A stretch of 64,000 nucleotides of DNA from an uncultured Acetatifactor sp. (GCA_910585615.1 CAJUFO010000001.1:62001-126000), one strand, 5' to 3'. Positions 26,922 to 36,177 are shown, numbered from the stretch's first letter. Notes: generated by a model not told the origin, from the letters alone. Made by a program: numbers and translations.

Positions 26922-26946
26922 GAAAACATTGGTAAATCAAAGAAAA

Positions 26947-26962
26947 AATATAACGTTAACAA
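26947..26962. promoter_or_regulatory. Third LacI-type half-conserved operator
   Basis: AATATAACGTTAACAA. The right half CGTTAACAA is identical to the main operator and the left half is degenerate (11 of 16 in all). It could support DNA looping between the two divergent promoters. Confidence 0.4.
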
Positions 26963-27098
26963 GAAAAAAGCCCAGACGGAAATAAATTTAAAGAACCGAT
27001 AAGTCCTGATTCTACGAAAAACAGTTAAATTAATATACAAACTGCATAATATATATTAAAATATATAAAAATTGTTATAAATAAATCCAAACTAATTC

Positions 27099-27127
27099 TT
27101 GACAATTTCTAAATAAGATGCTAATAT
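27099..27127 (+). promoter_or_regulatory. Promoter of the cluster A ABC transporter operon
   Basis: TTGACA (27099-27104), 17-base spacer, TAATAT (27122-27127). The expected transcription start falls inside the operator that begins five bases downstream, so a bound repressor would block initiation. Confidence 0.8.
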
Positions 27128-27131
27128 GTAA

Positions 27132-27147
27132 TTGTTAACGATAACAA
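27132..27147. promoter_or_regulatory. LacI-type operator over the transcription start
   Basis: TTGTTAACGATAACAA: perfect 6-bp arms TTGTTA/TAACAA around a 4-base centre containing CG, as in LacI-family operators. It overlaps the +1 region of the ABC operon and faces the divergent lacI-family gene, which makes it the probable main operator. Confidence 0.8.
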
Positions 27148-27197
27148 AAATGCAACACTGACAAAAATTCAATCCAATCATGGGAGGAGGACGAAAT

Positions 27198-28136
27198 GTG
27201 AAAGCGCAAAGCAAAAAGGAAACGAACAAGGCGGGTCTGTGGCTCCGCATCCGAAGGAACTGGGGACTGTACCTCATGCTGCTTCCGGCGTTGATACTGT
27301 TGTTTCTGTTTTCGTATAGACCTATGTATGGGGTGCTGATATCCTTCAAAGAGTACAAGGCCGCAAAGGGAATCCTGGGAAGCGCCTGGGCCGACCCCTG
27401 GTTCAAGTACTTCAAGAAGTTCTTCGATTCCTTCCAGTTCGGCACTACGATTAAGAATACCCTGATCATCACGGTCTACGGGCTGCTCGTCTTCCCGGTG
27501 CCAATCATATTGGCTCTGGGCATCAACCAGATGCGGGACGGGAGATACCGCAAGATTTTCCAGACCATTACATACATGCCCCATTTCATTTCCACGGTGG
27601 TCATGGTAGGCCTGATCACACTGCTGCTCTCCCCCGGAAGCGGCGTGTTCGGCGCCATCTGCAACGCACTGGGCTTCGAGGCGCCCAACCTGATGGGAAG
27701 CGCAGGGGCCTTCAAGCATCTGTACGTGTGGACGGACGTCTGGCAGCACGCGGGATGGGACAGCATCATCTTCCTGGCGGCCCTTGCGGGGGTAGACCCA
27801 AGCCTCTACGAGGCGGCCACGGTGGACGGGGCCACTGCCCTCCAGAAAATCAGGCACGTGGATATCCCCATGCTGATGCCCACAGCGGTGATTATGCTAA
27901 TCATGAGGATGGGCAATCTGATGAACCTGGGTTTCGAGAAGGTATACCTGATGCAGAACGATCTGAACCTGTCAAGCAGCGAGGTCATCTCCACCTATGT
28001 GTACAAAATCGGTGTGATCAACACCCAGTACAGCTACTCGGCAGCCATCAACCTGTTCAGCACCATCGTGAACTTCGTGCTCCTGATCACCGTCAACGAG
28101 ATTTCCAAGCGGCTCAGCGAGAACAGCCTGTGGTAG
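27198..28136 (+). CDS. Sugar ABC importer permease, LplB type (cluster A)
   Basis: 312 residues, six membrane segments. The cytoplasmic EAA loop is YEAATVDGATALQKIRHVDI, as in MalF/LplB permeases. The start is GTG at 27198: GGGAGGAGG lies 7 bases before it, whereas the in-frame ATG at 27180 lies upstream of that site. First gene of the repressor-controlled operon permease-permease-binding protein-GH31-GH31. No ATPase gene is present; LplB/YtcP systems generally use a shared MsmX-type ATPase encoded elsewhere. Confidence 0.92.
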   Translation: MKAQSKKETNKAGLWLRIRRNWGLYLMLLPALILLFLFSYRPMYGVLISFKEYKAAKGILGSAWADPWFKYFKKFFDSFQFGTTIKNTLIITVYGLLVFPVPIILALGINQMRDGRYRKIFQTITYMPHFISTVVMVGLITLLLSPGSGVFGAICNALGFEAPNLMGSAGAFKHLYVWTDVWQHAGWDSIIFLAALAGVDPSLYEAATVDGATALQKIRHVDIPMLMPTAVIMLIMRMGNLMNLGFEKVYLMQNDLNLSSSEVISTYVYKIGVINTQYSYSAAINLFSTIVNFVLLITVNEISKRLSENSLW

Positions 28137-28151
28137 AAAGGAGGAGATGAA

Positions 28152-29057
28152 ATGGCAGCGATAGCAGCGACCAAGAAAGTGAAGAAGAGCGGCGCGGACA
28201 AGGCATTCCAGTTTATGCTGTATCTATTGTCGATCGCGCTATTGATCTTGGTAGTGTATCCCTTGTATTTCGTGGTGATTGCGTCCTTCAGCGACCCCTC
28301 CGCAGTGGCCAGCGGCCAGGTATGGCTCTGGCCCAAGGAATTCACCCTGGACGGCTATGAGGAGATATTGAAGCACAGCGAGATATGGATTGGGTACAGG
28401 AACACCATCCTGTATACGGTGGCGGGAACCATATTCGCAATGATAGTCAATATTTTCGCGGCATATGCGCTTTCCAGGAAGGATTTGGTGGGGCGCAGGT
28501 TCCTGATGCTCCTCTTCATCTTTACCATGTTCTTCAACGGAGGCCTGATTCCCACCTTCCTGACGGTAAAGGATTTTCATCTGTACAACACCTATGCGGT
28601 GATGATCGTCCCGTTCGCGGTGTCCACCTACAACATCATCGTAGCGAGAACCTTCTTTGAGACCACCATACCGGAGGAGCTCAACGATGCCGCCAAGATA
28701 GACGGATGCGGGAACCTGCGCTATTTCTTCAAGATAGTGGTGCCCCTGTCCAAGGCGATTCTGGCCGTCATCGGGCTGTGGACGGCGGTAGGATTGTGGA
28801 ACTCCTATTTCAACGCGCTGATTTACTTAAAGGACGCCGACAAGTATCCGCTGCAGCTGATTTTAAGGAACATCCTGATCACCAGCAACATGCAGATGTC
28901 CTTCGGAAGCGGCGAGGCCATGCAGATCGCAATCCGGCTCTCCAACCTGATGCGCTATTCGGTCATCATCGTATCCACCCTGCCGATAATGTGCTTCTAT
29001 CCGTTCGTACAGAAATACTTCAACCAGGGCGTCATGATTGGAGCGGTAAAAGGATGA
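28152..29057 (+). CDS. Sugar ABC importer permease, YtcP/CarC type (cluster A)
   Basis: 301 residues, six membrane segments, EAA loop LNDAAKIDGCGNLRYFFKIV and the C-terminal QKYFNQGVMIGAVKG typical of YtcP permeases. AAAGGAGGAG precedes the ATG. It lies 15 bases after the LplB-type gene and would pair with it in the membrane. Confidence 0.93.
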   Translation: MAAIAATKKVKKSGADKAFQFMLYLLSIALLILVVYPLYFVVIASFSDPSAVASGQVWLWPKEFTLDGYEEILKHSEIWIGYRNTILYTVAGTIFAMIVNIFAAYALSRKDLVGRRFLMLLFIFTMFFNGGLIPTFLTVKDFHLYNTYAVMIVPFAVSTYNIIVARTFFETTIPEELNDAAKIDGCGNLRYFFKIVVPLSKAILAVIGLWTAVGLWNSYFNALIYLKDADKYPLQLILRNILITSNMQMSFGSGEAMQIAIRLSNLMRYSVIIVSTLPIMCFYPFVQKYFNQGVMIGAVKG

Positions 29058-29127
29058 CCTCGGTCATTCCCATCAATATGCAGCAAATAAGCAACCAAAC
29101 ATATGCAATCAAAAGGAGGAAAGAAGT

Positions 29128-30816
29128 ATGAAAATGAAAAAGGTTCTCAGCCTTATGCTCGCGGCTGCGCTGACGCTTTCGCTTTCAGCCTGCGGCGGTA
29201 AGGACAGTGGCCAGGAGTCCCAGGGCGGATCTAAGGAAGAGGCGTCCGGTTCCTCGCAGGAGGATGCTCCCTCTGAGGAGGAAGCGGACGGCGCGGACGC
29301 GGGGGAGGCCGACGGCTCCCAGGAAAGCGCCGGTGGGTCGGGCATGCAGATTACCGAAGAGCCTGTGACCCTGACGGTGCTCACCACCCGCTGGGGAAAC
29401 ATGGGCGACAGCTTCACCAACAATGAATTCCTGCAGCAGCTGGAAGCCGAGACCAATGTGCACATCGAATGGCAGGTGCAGTCCCTGAACGACTGGGGCG
29501 AGCAGAAGGGAATCATGCTGGCAGGCGGCGAGCTGCCGGACATCATCTTCGGCAACCAGACCTTCAACGACGCGGACATCATGAACAACTCCGAGCTGTT
29601 CATGCCCCTGGACGACCTGATCGACCAGTACATGCCCAACTATAAGAAGGCCCTGGAGGAGATGCCTGACCTGAAGAAAGTCTGTACCTTCCCTGACGGA
29701 CAGATGTATTCCATGGGAAAGAACCTTCCCCTTCGTCCCAAGTCCTGCAACCAGCCGATTATCAATAAGCAGTGGCTGGACAATCTGAACCTGGAAGTGC
29801 CTACCAATGTGGATGAGCTCTACGAAGTGCTGAAGGCATTCAAGGAGCAGGACGCCAACGGCAACGGCGACCCCAACGACGAAATCCCCATCTCCGGTTC
29901 CAAGGGAATCTCCATGGATCTCCTGAATCCCTGGGGCATCACGGACCTCAATGGCTACAAAATGTTAGTCAATGAGGACGGTTCCCTGACCTATTATCCT
30001 ACCTGTGAAGCATATAAGGAAGGATTAAAGTGGCTGAATAAGCTGTATGCGGAAGGAATCATCGATCCGGAGGCCTTTACGCAGGACGACGCCATGCTGA
30101 CAGCGAAGCGTCAGGATCCCAATGTGTCCAGAGTAGGACTTGAATACGCCTGGACGGCAGACTCCAACTTCGGACAGTGGTCTTCCGAATATACCATCAT
30201 CCCGCCTATCGCAGGTCCTGACGGAAAATGTTATACCGGCGGCGATGTCAACGGCGTCTCCAGTATCGTAAGGAACGAAGTCATGATTACCACCTTCTGC
30301 GAGAACCCGGAGGTGGCGGCGAAGTGGATTGACCTGTTCTATACCGGTGAGGCCAGCATCCAGAATTTCTGGGGGGGCATCGGAAACGTCATCACCAAGC
30401 ATGACGACGGAACCTATACCCTGAACGATCCCCCCGAGGGGACCAGCGCGGACGCGTGGTACTGGGATTCCAGCCTGCGTGATTTCGGACCTAAGTATGT
30501 CAGCAGCGAGTTCGAGAAGAACGTGAAGCTTTCCACGGAAAGCGGTGACGGCAAGAAGGTAGAAGACAGCAAGATCGCGGAGGATACCGTTACTACGCCT
30601 TATCCCAACGTGATGTTCACCAATGAAGAGAACGAGGAGAGGCCTACCCTTACCACAGACATCGACAAGTATGTGGAGAGTACCCGGGCGAAATGGATCA
30701 CGGAGGGCGGCATCGACGAGGAATGGGATGCTTATGTTGAGCAACTCAACGCCATGGGATTAGAGCGCCTGATTCAGATCTACACGGATGCTTACGACAG
30801 GTATATGGCGCAGTAA
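29128..30816 (+). CDS. Sugar-binding lipoprotein of the cluster A importer
   Basis: 562 residues. The lipoprotein signal peptide ends LSLSAC with the lipidated cysteine at 22. It is followed by an acidic G/S/E-rich linker (about 25-72), then a long LplA-type binding domain. That domain has the calcium-site-like repeat EQDANGNGDPNDEIPIS (about 245-262), seen in many binding proteins of this class. It would capture oligosaccharides outside the membrane and hand them to the two permeases. AAAAGGAGG precedes the ATG. The ligand cannot be told from sequence; the linked GH31 enzymes suggest an alpha-xylosylated or alpha-glucosylated oligosaccharide. Confidence 0.93.
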   Translation: MKMKKVLSLMLAAALTLSLSACGGKDSGQESQGGSKEEASGSSQEDAPSEEEADGADAGEADGSQESAGGSGMQITEEPVTLTVLTTRWGNMGDSFTNNEFLQQLEAETNVHIEWQVQSLNDWGEQKGIMLAGGELPDIIFGNQTFNDADIMNNSELFMPLDDLIDQYMPNYKKALEEMPDLKKVCTFPDGQMYSMGKNLPLRPKSCNQPIINKQWLDNLNLEVPTNVDELYEVLKAFKEQDANGNGDPNDEIPISGSKGISMDLLNPWGITDLNGYKMLVNEDGSLTYYPTCEAYKEGLKWLNKLYAEGIIDPEAFTQDDAMLTAKRQDPNVSRVGLEYAWTADSNFGQWSSEYTIIPPIAGPDGKCYTGGDVNGVSSIVRNEVMITTFCENPEVAAKWIDLFYTGEASIQNFWGGIGNVITKHDDGTYTLNDPPEGTSADAWYWDSSLRDFGPKYVSSEFEKNVKLSTESGDGKKVEDSKIAEDTVTTPYPNVMFTNEENEERPTLTTDIDKYVESTRAKWITEGGIDEEWDAYVEQLNAMGLERLIQIYTDAYDRYMAQ

Positions 30817-30852
30817 CACAGCAAGAGAATATTGGCCAAGGGTTTAAGAGTT

Positions 30853-30892
30853 CCCCTCTTTGTGCGGTGAAAAAATTCTGCACAAAGGGGGG
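30853..30892 (+). other. Intercistronic hairpin after the binding-protein gene
   Basis: CCCCTCTTTGTGC (30853-30865) pairs with GCACAAAGGGGGG (30880-30892), with one mismatch and a 14-base loop. No T-tract follows, so it is more likely an mRNA-stabilising or partial-termination element that keeps binding-protein levels above those of the downstream enzymes. Confidence 0.6.
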
Positions 30893-30932
30893 AAAGCTAT
30901 ATAAACATAGAGGCCGGAAGGAGAGGAAGGCA

Positions 30933-32921
30933 ATGGGAAATCATCGATTTGATCTAAACAGCCTGAAAGCGGCGGAGGAAGAAAAGGAATTCTACAGGGC
31001 GGAGGAACTGGTCTTTTCCGGGAGGCTTTCCGGGGATGGGGCCCTGTTGCGGTTCTGCCAGCCCTACAGGGCGGTCTACGGCATGGGGGAGCGCTTCAAC
31101 CGCGTGAACCAGAAAGGCCTCACCGTGGAGACGGAGGTGTTCGAGAAATTCTGCAATCAGGGGGAAGTCAGCTATTGTCCGGTGCCTTTCTTTTTCACCG
31201 ACCTTGGCGCGGGAGTTTATGTGGATACCCTGACAGTGGTAAGGTTTTCTTTCGGGGATCACACGGAAATCCGAATCCGGAGAGGCAGCGACGGGAAGCT
31301 GCCGCAGGTCTATCTGTTCCTGGGAACGCCCGGGGAGATACTGGGAAGCTTTTCGGAAGTCACAGGGAAGCCCCGGGCCGTACCTAAGTGGAGCCTGGGG
31401 CCGTGGATGTCCGCGAACCGCTGGCATACCCAGGAGGAGACGCAGGAGCAGCTCTGCCTTGCCAAAAAGCTTGGATTTCCCCATACCGTGCTGGTGCTGG
31501 AGGCCTGGAGCGATGAGGCGACGTTTTACCGGTTCAATGAACATGGGGAATGGGAAGACCCAGAAGGGCTGGTCAGGGAACTGAAGCAGGAGGGCCTCCG
31601 CCTTATCCTGTGGCAGATTCCGGTCCTCAAACGGATGGATCAGGGGGAGAGCCATCCGGTTCTGGATGAGGACTGGGCCTATGCCCAGGAGCACGGACTG
31701 TGCATCAGGAAGAAGGACGGTACACCCTACCACATCCCGGAGGGGCATTGGTTCGCCGGGTCGCTGCTCCCTGATTTCTCCAATCCGGACACGGTGAAAT
31801 GGTGGTTCGGGAAAAGGGAATATCTGCTTTCCATGGGGGTGGACGGGTTCAAGACGGACGGAGGGGAGTTCATCCTCACCGATGACGCGGTATCCTGCGA
31901 CGGGCTCAGCGGCCTGGAGCTTCGGAATGCCTTCGCGTCCAGATACGTACAGGCCTATGCGGAATTCATAGGGAAGGACAGGGTTCTCTTCAGCAGGGCA
32001 GGATATACCGGGCAGCAGAAGATGCCTATCCAGTGGGCGGGAGACCAGATGTCCACCTGGGAGGAGCTTGGGCATGTGCTGACGGCAGGATTGAGCATAG
32101 GCCTCAGCGGCGTGCCTCTATGGGGATTCGACATCGGCGGCTTCGCCGGATCCCTGCCGGAAGAAGAGTTGTATGAGCGGGCAGTACAGATGGCCGTGTT
32201 CGTGCCGGTGATGCAGTGGCATTCCGAGCCTGTAGGCGGGCAGTTCGCGGAGCTGTTCCCTGGCTCTAAGGGAATCAATGACAGGAGTCCCTGGAACCTC
32301 GCGGAGTTTTATGGGGACGCAGGGCTGCTGGATCGACTTCGCTTCTGGTTCCGCCTGCGCATGAACCTGCTCCCCTACCTTTACCATCAGTGCCTGCTTT
32401 CCTGCGAGAGCGGCCTGCCCATGATGCGGCATCTGGTGATAGAGTACCCGGGTGATGAAAAAGTCAGGGACGACTGCTTCATGCTGGGGGATTTCCTGGT
32501 GGCGCCCGTGCTGGAAAAGGGGCAGCGCATCCGGGAGGTGTACCTGCCGGAAGGGGAATGGGAGTGTCTGTGGCCCGTGGAAGCGCAAAAGGAGGACGGC
32601 AGCCTCCAGGCAGGGCTCACCAGGCTTTCAGGCGGCAGCACATACAGGATTCGCTGTGTGCCGGAACGCATCCCGGTATTCCTCAGGGAGGGCGGCTGCA
32701 TAGCCCTGAACCTTGGCGAGGGATGCGCCCTGGGAAGCGATGTGGGGAATTCTGTGGACAGATACAGGCAGCTTTGCTTTTACCCCTCCGGCAGCGAAGG
32801 GAAGTACCGCTTCCGGGACGATTTGGGGAATGAGATTCTGATCCGGTGGAAAGACGGGCAGGCAGCGGCGGAACGGATTGCCGGGGCGGTAGACTTTCGG
32901 ATTCTGGACAGGATTCACTGA
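30933..32921 (+). CDS. GH31 glycosidase, alpha-xylosidase (YicI)-like
   Basis: 662 residues, no signal peptide. The nucleophile region GVDGFKTDGGEFI (Asp at about 308) closely resembles the FKTDFGE motif of E. coli YicI. The acid/base aspartate is in QWAGDQMSTWEELG (about 370). The barrel start KWSLGPWMSANRWHTQEE also fits. The expected reaction is removal of non-reducing alpha-xylosyl (or alpha-glucosyl) residues in the cytoplasm. The frame opens earlier at 30867 inside the hairpin; the ATG at 30933 is chosen because AAGGAGAGG precedes it. Second-to-last gene of the operon. Confidence 0.88.
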   Translation: MGNHRFDLNSLKAAEEEKEFYRAEELVFSGRLSGDGALLRFCQPYRAVYGMGERFNRVNQKGLTVETEVFEKFCNQGEVSYCPVPFFFTDLGAGVYVDTLTVVRFSFGDHTEIRIRRGSDGKLPQVYLFLGTPGEILGSFSEVTGKPRAVPKWSLGPWMSANRWHTQEETQEQLCLAKKLGFPHTVLVLEAWSDEATFYRFNEHGEWEDPEGLVRELKQEGLRLILWQIPVLKRMDQGESHPVLDEDWAYAQEHGLCIRKKDGTPYHIPEGHWFAGSLLPDFSNPDTVKWWFGKREYLLSMGVDGFKTDGGEFILTDDAVSCDGLSGLELRNAFASRYVQAYAEFIGKDRVLFSRAGYTGQQKMPIQWAGDQMSTWEELGHVLTAGLSIGLSGVPLWGFDIGGFAGSLPEEELYERAVQMAVFVPVMQWHSEPVGGQFAELFPGSKGINDRSPWNLAEFYGDAGLLDRLRFWFRLRMNLLPYLYHQCLLSCESGLPMMRHLVIEYPGDEKVRDDCFMLGDFLVAPVLEKGQRIREVYLPEGEWECLWPVEAQKEDGSLQAGLTRLSGGSTYRIRCVPERIPVFLREGGCIALNLGEGCALGSDVGNSVDRYRQLCFYPSGSEGKYRFRDDLGNEILIRWKDGQAAAERIAGAVDFRILDRIH

Positions 32922-32951
32922 AAAAATAAGGAAGCAATAGAGGAGGAAACG

Positions 32952-35369
32952 ATGCGGAATATGGAAAACAGAGATAAGTCATGCCGGCAGGGAATCATGC
33001 CTTCTGCGGATGCAGTAATCAAAGGGGAAAAATACCGCTTCACCATATTGACTTCGGCATTGATCCGGATGGAATACAGCGAAAAGGGTGTGTTCGTGGA
33101 TCTGCCCACCCAGACCGTGGCCAACCGGAATTTCCCGGTGCCCGGATTCGACAGAAAGGACACGGAGGAAAGGCTGGAGATTGCCACGTCCTGCCTGCGT
33201 CTTATCTACGACAAAAAGAGATTTTCCCCTACGGGGCTCCAGATTCGGGTCATGGGCCAGTTTGGCGCATGGTCATCGGTATGGAATTACGGGGACGAGC
33301 CCACAGACCTGGGGGGAACCGCAAGGACACTGGACAAAGCAGACGGAAGCGTCCCCTTGGAGAGCGGCGTCCTGTCCGCCTTCGGGTGGTCGCTTTTGGA
33401 CGACAGCTCTTCCCTTCTCCTGAACGAGGAGGGCTGGATCCAAAGGCGGGAGGACAGGGAAGGAATAGACCTTTACTTCTTCGGCTATGGCAGGGATTAC
33501 CGGAAGAACCTGTGGGATTACCATGTGCTCACCGGGAAGGTGCCGCTCCTGCCCCGGTTCGCCTTGGGCAACTGGTGGAGCCGGTATTACAAGTATACGG
33601 AACAGAGCTACCTGGAGCTGATGGACCGCTTTGAGAGGGAGGGAATCCCTTTCACGGTGGCAGTGATCGACATGGACTGGCATGTGGTGGAAATAGACCC
33701 CAAATATGGAACCGGATGGACGGGCTATACCTGGAATAAGGAAATGTTCCCGAATCCGGAGAGCTTCCTGGCAAAGCTCCATGAAAGGGGGATGAAGGTC
33801 ACCCTGAACGTCCACCCGGCGGACGGGGTGAGGGCCTTTGAGGAGTGCTATCCCGTCTTTGCGGAATATATGGGGGTGGACCGGGAAAAGGAAACACCCG
33901 TCCAGTTCGATGTGGGGAACCCTAAATTCATGAAGGGATATTTTGAGCTCGTGCACCATCCCCTTGAGAGGCAGGGGGTGGATTTCTGGTGGATCGACTG
34001 GCAGCAGGGGAGCAACTCCGGCGTGGAAGGCCTTGACCCTCTGTGGATGCTGAACCATTACCATTACCTGGACAACTGTAGGAACGGGAACAGGGGCATG
34101 ATCTTCTCCCGGTACGCGGGCCCGGGCAGCCACAGATACCCGGTAGGCTTTTCCGGGGATACCATCATAAGCTGGGACAGCCTTGATTTCCAGCCCTACT
34201 TTACGGCCAACGCGTCCAACATCGGGTACGGCTGGTGGAGCCATGACATCGGCGGGCATATGCTGGGGGTCAAGGATGACGAGCTGGCGGTAAGGTGGCT
34301 GCAGCTGGGGGTGTTTTCGCCTATCCTGCGGCTGCACAGCTCCTGCAGCGAATTCAACGGGAAGGAGCCCTGGCGGTATGACCGGGTGGCAGAGCAGGTG
34401 ATGAAGGAGTTCCTGCGGCTGCGCCATAAGCTGATTCCCTACCTGTACACCATGAATGTGCGGGCAAGCGTGGAGAGCATCCCCCTTATGCAGCCCATGT
34501 ATTACGCAGACCCGATGAAGTTCGAGGCCTACCAGGTTCCCAACGAGTACTGGTTCGGGTCGGAGATGGTGGTCTGCCCCATCACCAGACCGGTGGACAA
34601 GGAGTCGGGGATGGCAGGGTTCGGCGCATGGCTTCCGGAAGGGAAGTGGGCTGATCTGTTTACCGGCCTTGTGTATGAGGGCGGCCGCAGGATAGATTTC
34701 TACAGGGGCATCGATAAGGTGCCCGTGCTTGTGAAATGCGGCGGCATCGTTCCCATGGACGGCCGGGAGGAGGGCAATGACATCCACAACCCGGATCGTC
34801 TGGAAATATATGTGTGCGCTGGCGGCAGCGGTGGGTTTACGCTATGGGAGGACGACGGCCGGGAAAGAGGGTTCCATGAGGAGAACTGGGCGAAGACCTG
34901 CATGCGCTATGAGTGGGGCGATGATGCTAGGCTCACATTGGAAGCGCCCACGGGCAATCTGGCCGTGCTGCCGGAGAGAAGGGGATACTGCCTGCATATA
35001 CTTGGAATTTCGGAGAAGACCGTGGTGAGGGCATATGCGGACGGCCAGGAGGTGGAGGGAGTAGCCTGCACCTATGACAGGGAAAAAGGCATTGCCACGG
35101 TTCAGGTTCCCTATATTGAGACCGTCAGGAAAGTGGAAGTCCTGATGGAGCACAGCAGGCTCCATGACAACCAGAAGACCGCCAGGATCTTTGATTATCT
35201 GAACCGCGCCCAGATAGCCTTTGCATTAAAGGAGCGTATCTACCATGTGGTGAAGCAGGCACAGGAGGGCAGGAGCCTTGCCCATGTGGCCGGCCAGCTG
35301 TACCAGATGGACGTGCGCAAAGAGGTGATGGGGCCGGTGATGGAGGTCTTGACGGCGCTTGAGCAGTGA
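32952..35369 (+). CDS. GH31 glycosidase (second), alpha-glucosidase/alpha-xylosidase family
   Basis: 805 residues, cytoplasmic. N-terminal beta-sandwich (to about 190), then a TIM barrel with nucleophile Asp in FWWIDWQQGS (about 346) and acid/base Asp in GFSGDTIISWDSL (about 402). A proximal beta domain (ITRPVDKESGMAGFGAWLPE) and a distal domain follow. The last 70 or so residues form an unusual all-helical extension (AQIAFALKERIYHVVKQAQE and on). Barrel motifs differ from the upstream GH31, so it probably has another specificity (alpha-1,3- or alpha-1,6-glucoside, or another alpha-xyloside). GAGGAGGAAACG precedes the ATG. A terminator follows, ending the operon. Confidence 0.88.
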   Translation: MRNMENRDKSCRQGIMPSADAVIKGEKYRFTILTSALIRMEYSEKGVFVDLPTQTVANRNFPVPGFDRKDTEERLEIATSCLRLIYDKKRFSPTGLQIRVMGQFGAWSSVWNYGDEPTDLGGTARTLDKADGSVPLESGVLSAFGWSLLDDSSSLLLNEEGWIQRREDREGIDLYFFGYGRDYRKNLWDYHVLTGKVPLLPRFALGNWWSRYYKYTEQSYLELMDRFEREGIPFTVAVIDMDWHVVEIDPKYGTGWTGYTWNKEMFPNPESFLAKLHERGMKVTLNVHPADGVRAFEECYPVFAEYMGVDREKETPVQFDVGNPKFMKGYFELVHHPLERQGVDFWWIDWQQGSNSGVEGLDPLWMLNHYHYLDNCRNGNRGMIFSRYAGPGSHRYPVGFSGDTIISWDSLDFQPYFTANASNIGYGWWSHDIGGHMLGVKDDELAVRWLQLGVFSPILRLHSSCSEFNGKEPWRYDRVAEQVMKEFLRLRHKLIPYLYTMNVRASVESIPLMQPMYYADPMKFEAYQVPNEYWFGSEMVVCPITRPVDKESGMAGFGAWLPEGKWADLFTGLVYEGGRRIDFYRGIDKVPVLVKCGGIVPMDGREEGNDIHNPDRLEIYVCAGGSGGFTLWEDDGRERGFHEENWAKTCMRYEWGDDARLTLEAPTGNLAVLPERRGYCLHILGISEKTVVRAYADGQEVEGVACTYDREKGIATVQVPYIETVRKVEVLMEHSRLHDNQKTARIFDYLNRAQIAFALKERIYHVVKQAQEGRSLAHVAGQLYQMDVRKEVMGPVMEVLTALEQ

Positions 35370-35390
35370 ATTCATAGGGGAGATGTCCCG

Positions 35391-35438
35391 GGGACAGTGG
35401 ATATGGGGCCAGGAATCCGCTGTCCCTGGTTCCTTTTT
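35391..35438 (+). terminator. Terminator of the ABC-GH31 operon
   Basis: GGGACAGTGGAT (35391-35402) pairs with ATCCGCTGTCCC (35415-35426), a 12-bp stem with one wobble, followed by a T-rich run (CCTTTTT). Confidence 0.8.
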
Positions 35439-35504
35439 CGGAATTTTTCTGTCAAGCTCCTTTGCGCTTGTGATTCCGATTACAAGATTTGGGAAAATAT
35501 CAGG

Positions 35505-35532
35505 TTGACAAATGGGCCCGGTATGTTAGAAT
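35505..35532 (+). promoter_or_regulatory. Promoter of the coiled-coil / GH29 unit
   Basis: TTGACA (35505-35510), 16-base spacer, TAGAAT (35527-35532) with a TGT extension directly upstream (35524-35526). It gives the downstream pair its own transcript, separate from the GH31 operon. Confidence 0.75.
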
Positions 35533-35734
35533 GGACATATGGCGGGATGGCACCCGCGCCAAATCAGTTCTCTCTTATATCATGACAAGGGCAGATTTGC
35601 CTTGTCTCCAAATTTGAGAAAATCTATGCTTTTATCCTCGGGACACAATTGATAAAGGCAGGAGAAGGAATCCGGCTTTTCCTGCAGACAAGGGAAGAGA
35701 CGGAGCGTTTGAATCAGACGAAGGAGGTAGACCT
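35533..35734 (+). other. About 200-base structured leader
   Basis: No coding potential. Short inverted repeats are visible: GGCGGG/CCCGCG (about 35540-35560), GACAAGG/CCTTGTC (about 35574-35596) and CAGGAGAAG/CTTTTCCTG (about 35660-35690). None has a T-tract. It does not match a riboswitch class that I can recognise. Confidence 0.4.
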
Positions 35735-36109
35735 ATGATATTGACGGCAGAGGATCTGTTGGCCATATCTCAGATGATCGACGAGAGGCTCAAGCCAATC
35801 GAGAGCGATATAAAGGTAATAAAGAACGAACAGAAGATAATGAAGAACGATTTGAGGGCCGTGAAGGATGAAGTGAAGACGGTAAGGGCTGAAGTGAAGA
35901 TCCTAAAGAACGAATTGCAGCGGGTTAAGCTGTTCCAGGAGAACATAATCATGCCACGCCTGAACGAAATCGAAGCCTGCTATACGAGCACATACGACCG
36001 TTACAAAGAGCATGCCGACAGGATGGAAAGGACATACGATGACGTGGCGGTTTTGAAGCAGGTGGTGACCAGCCACTCGGAAAAGCTTCAGCGGGCGGGC
36101 ATAGCATGA
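35735..36109 (+). CDS. Coiled-coil protein of unknown function
   Basis: 124 residues, no membrane segment. Residues 15-70 form a lysine-rich heptad coiled coil built of near-repeats (KNEQKIMKNDLRAVKDEVKT, VRAEVKILKNELQRVK). A second helical part follows (NEIEACYTSTYDRYKEH to the end). The leucine/isoleucine/valine spacing supports oligomerisation. GAAGGAGG precedes the ATG. It is the first gene after the structured leader and precedes a GH29 gene by 68 bases; a direct link to sugar metabolism is not evident. Similar small coiled-coil proteins are scattered in Lachnospiraceae. Confidence 0.65.
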   Translation: MILTAEDLLAISQMIDERLKPIESDIKVIKNEQKIMKNDLRAVKDEVKTVRAEVKILKNELQRVKLFQENIIMPRLNEIEACYTSTYDRYKEHADRMERTYDDVAVLKQVVTSHSEKLQRAGIA

Positions 36110-36177
36110 CCCGGATATTATGAGGAAAAAGCAAAAGAACCTACAAAAGAAGATAAAGAAAGCAAGGAGGCAAGCGT

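Noticed and set aside
26839..26940. N-terminal extension of the cluster A LacI protein
   Set aside because: Would place 34 residues before the HTH and run through the operator and most of the promoter-leader region; AAGGAG precedes the ATG at 26838.
27180..27197. ATG start for the cluster A LplB permease
   Set aside because: The ribosome binding site GGGAGGAGG lies after this ATG; GTG 27198 is correctly spaced.
30853..30892. Terminator after the binding-protein gene
   Set aside because: Strong stem but no T-tract; kept as a stability hairpin.
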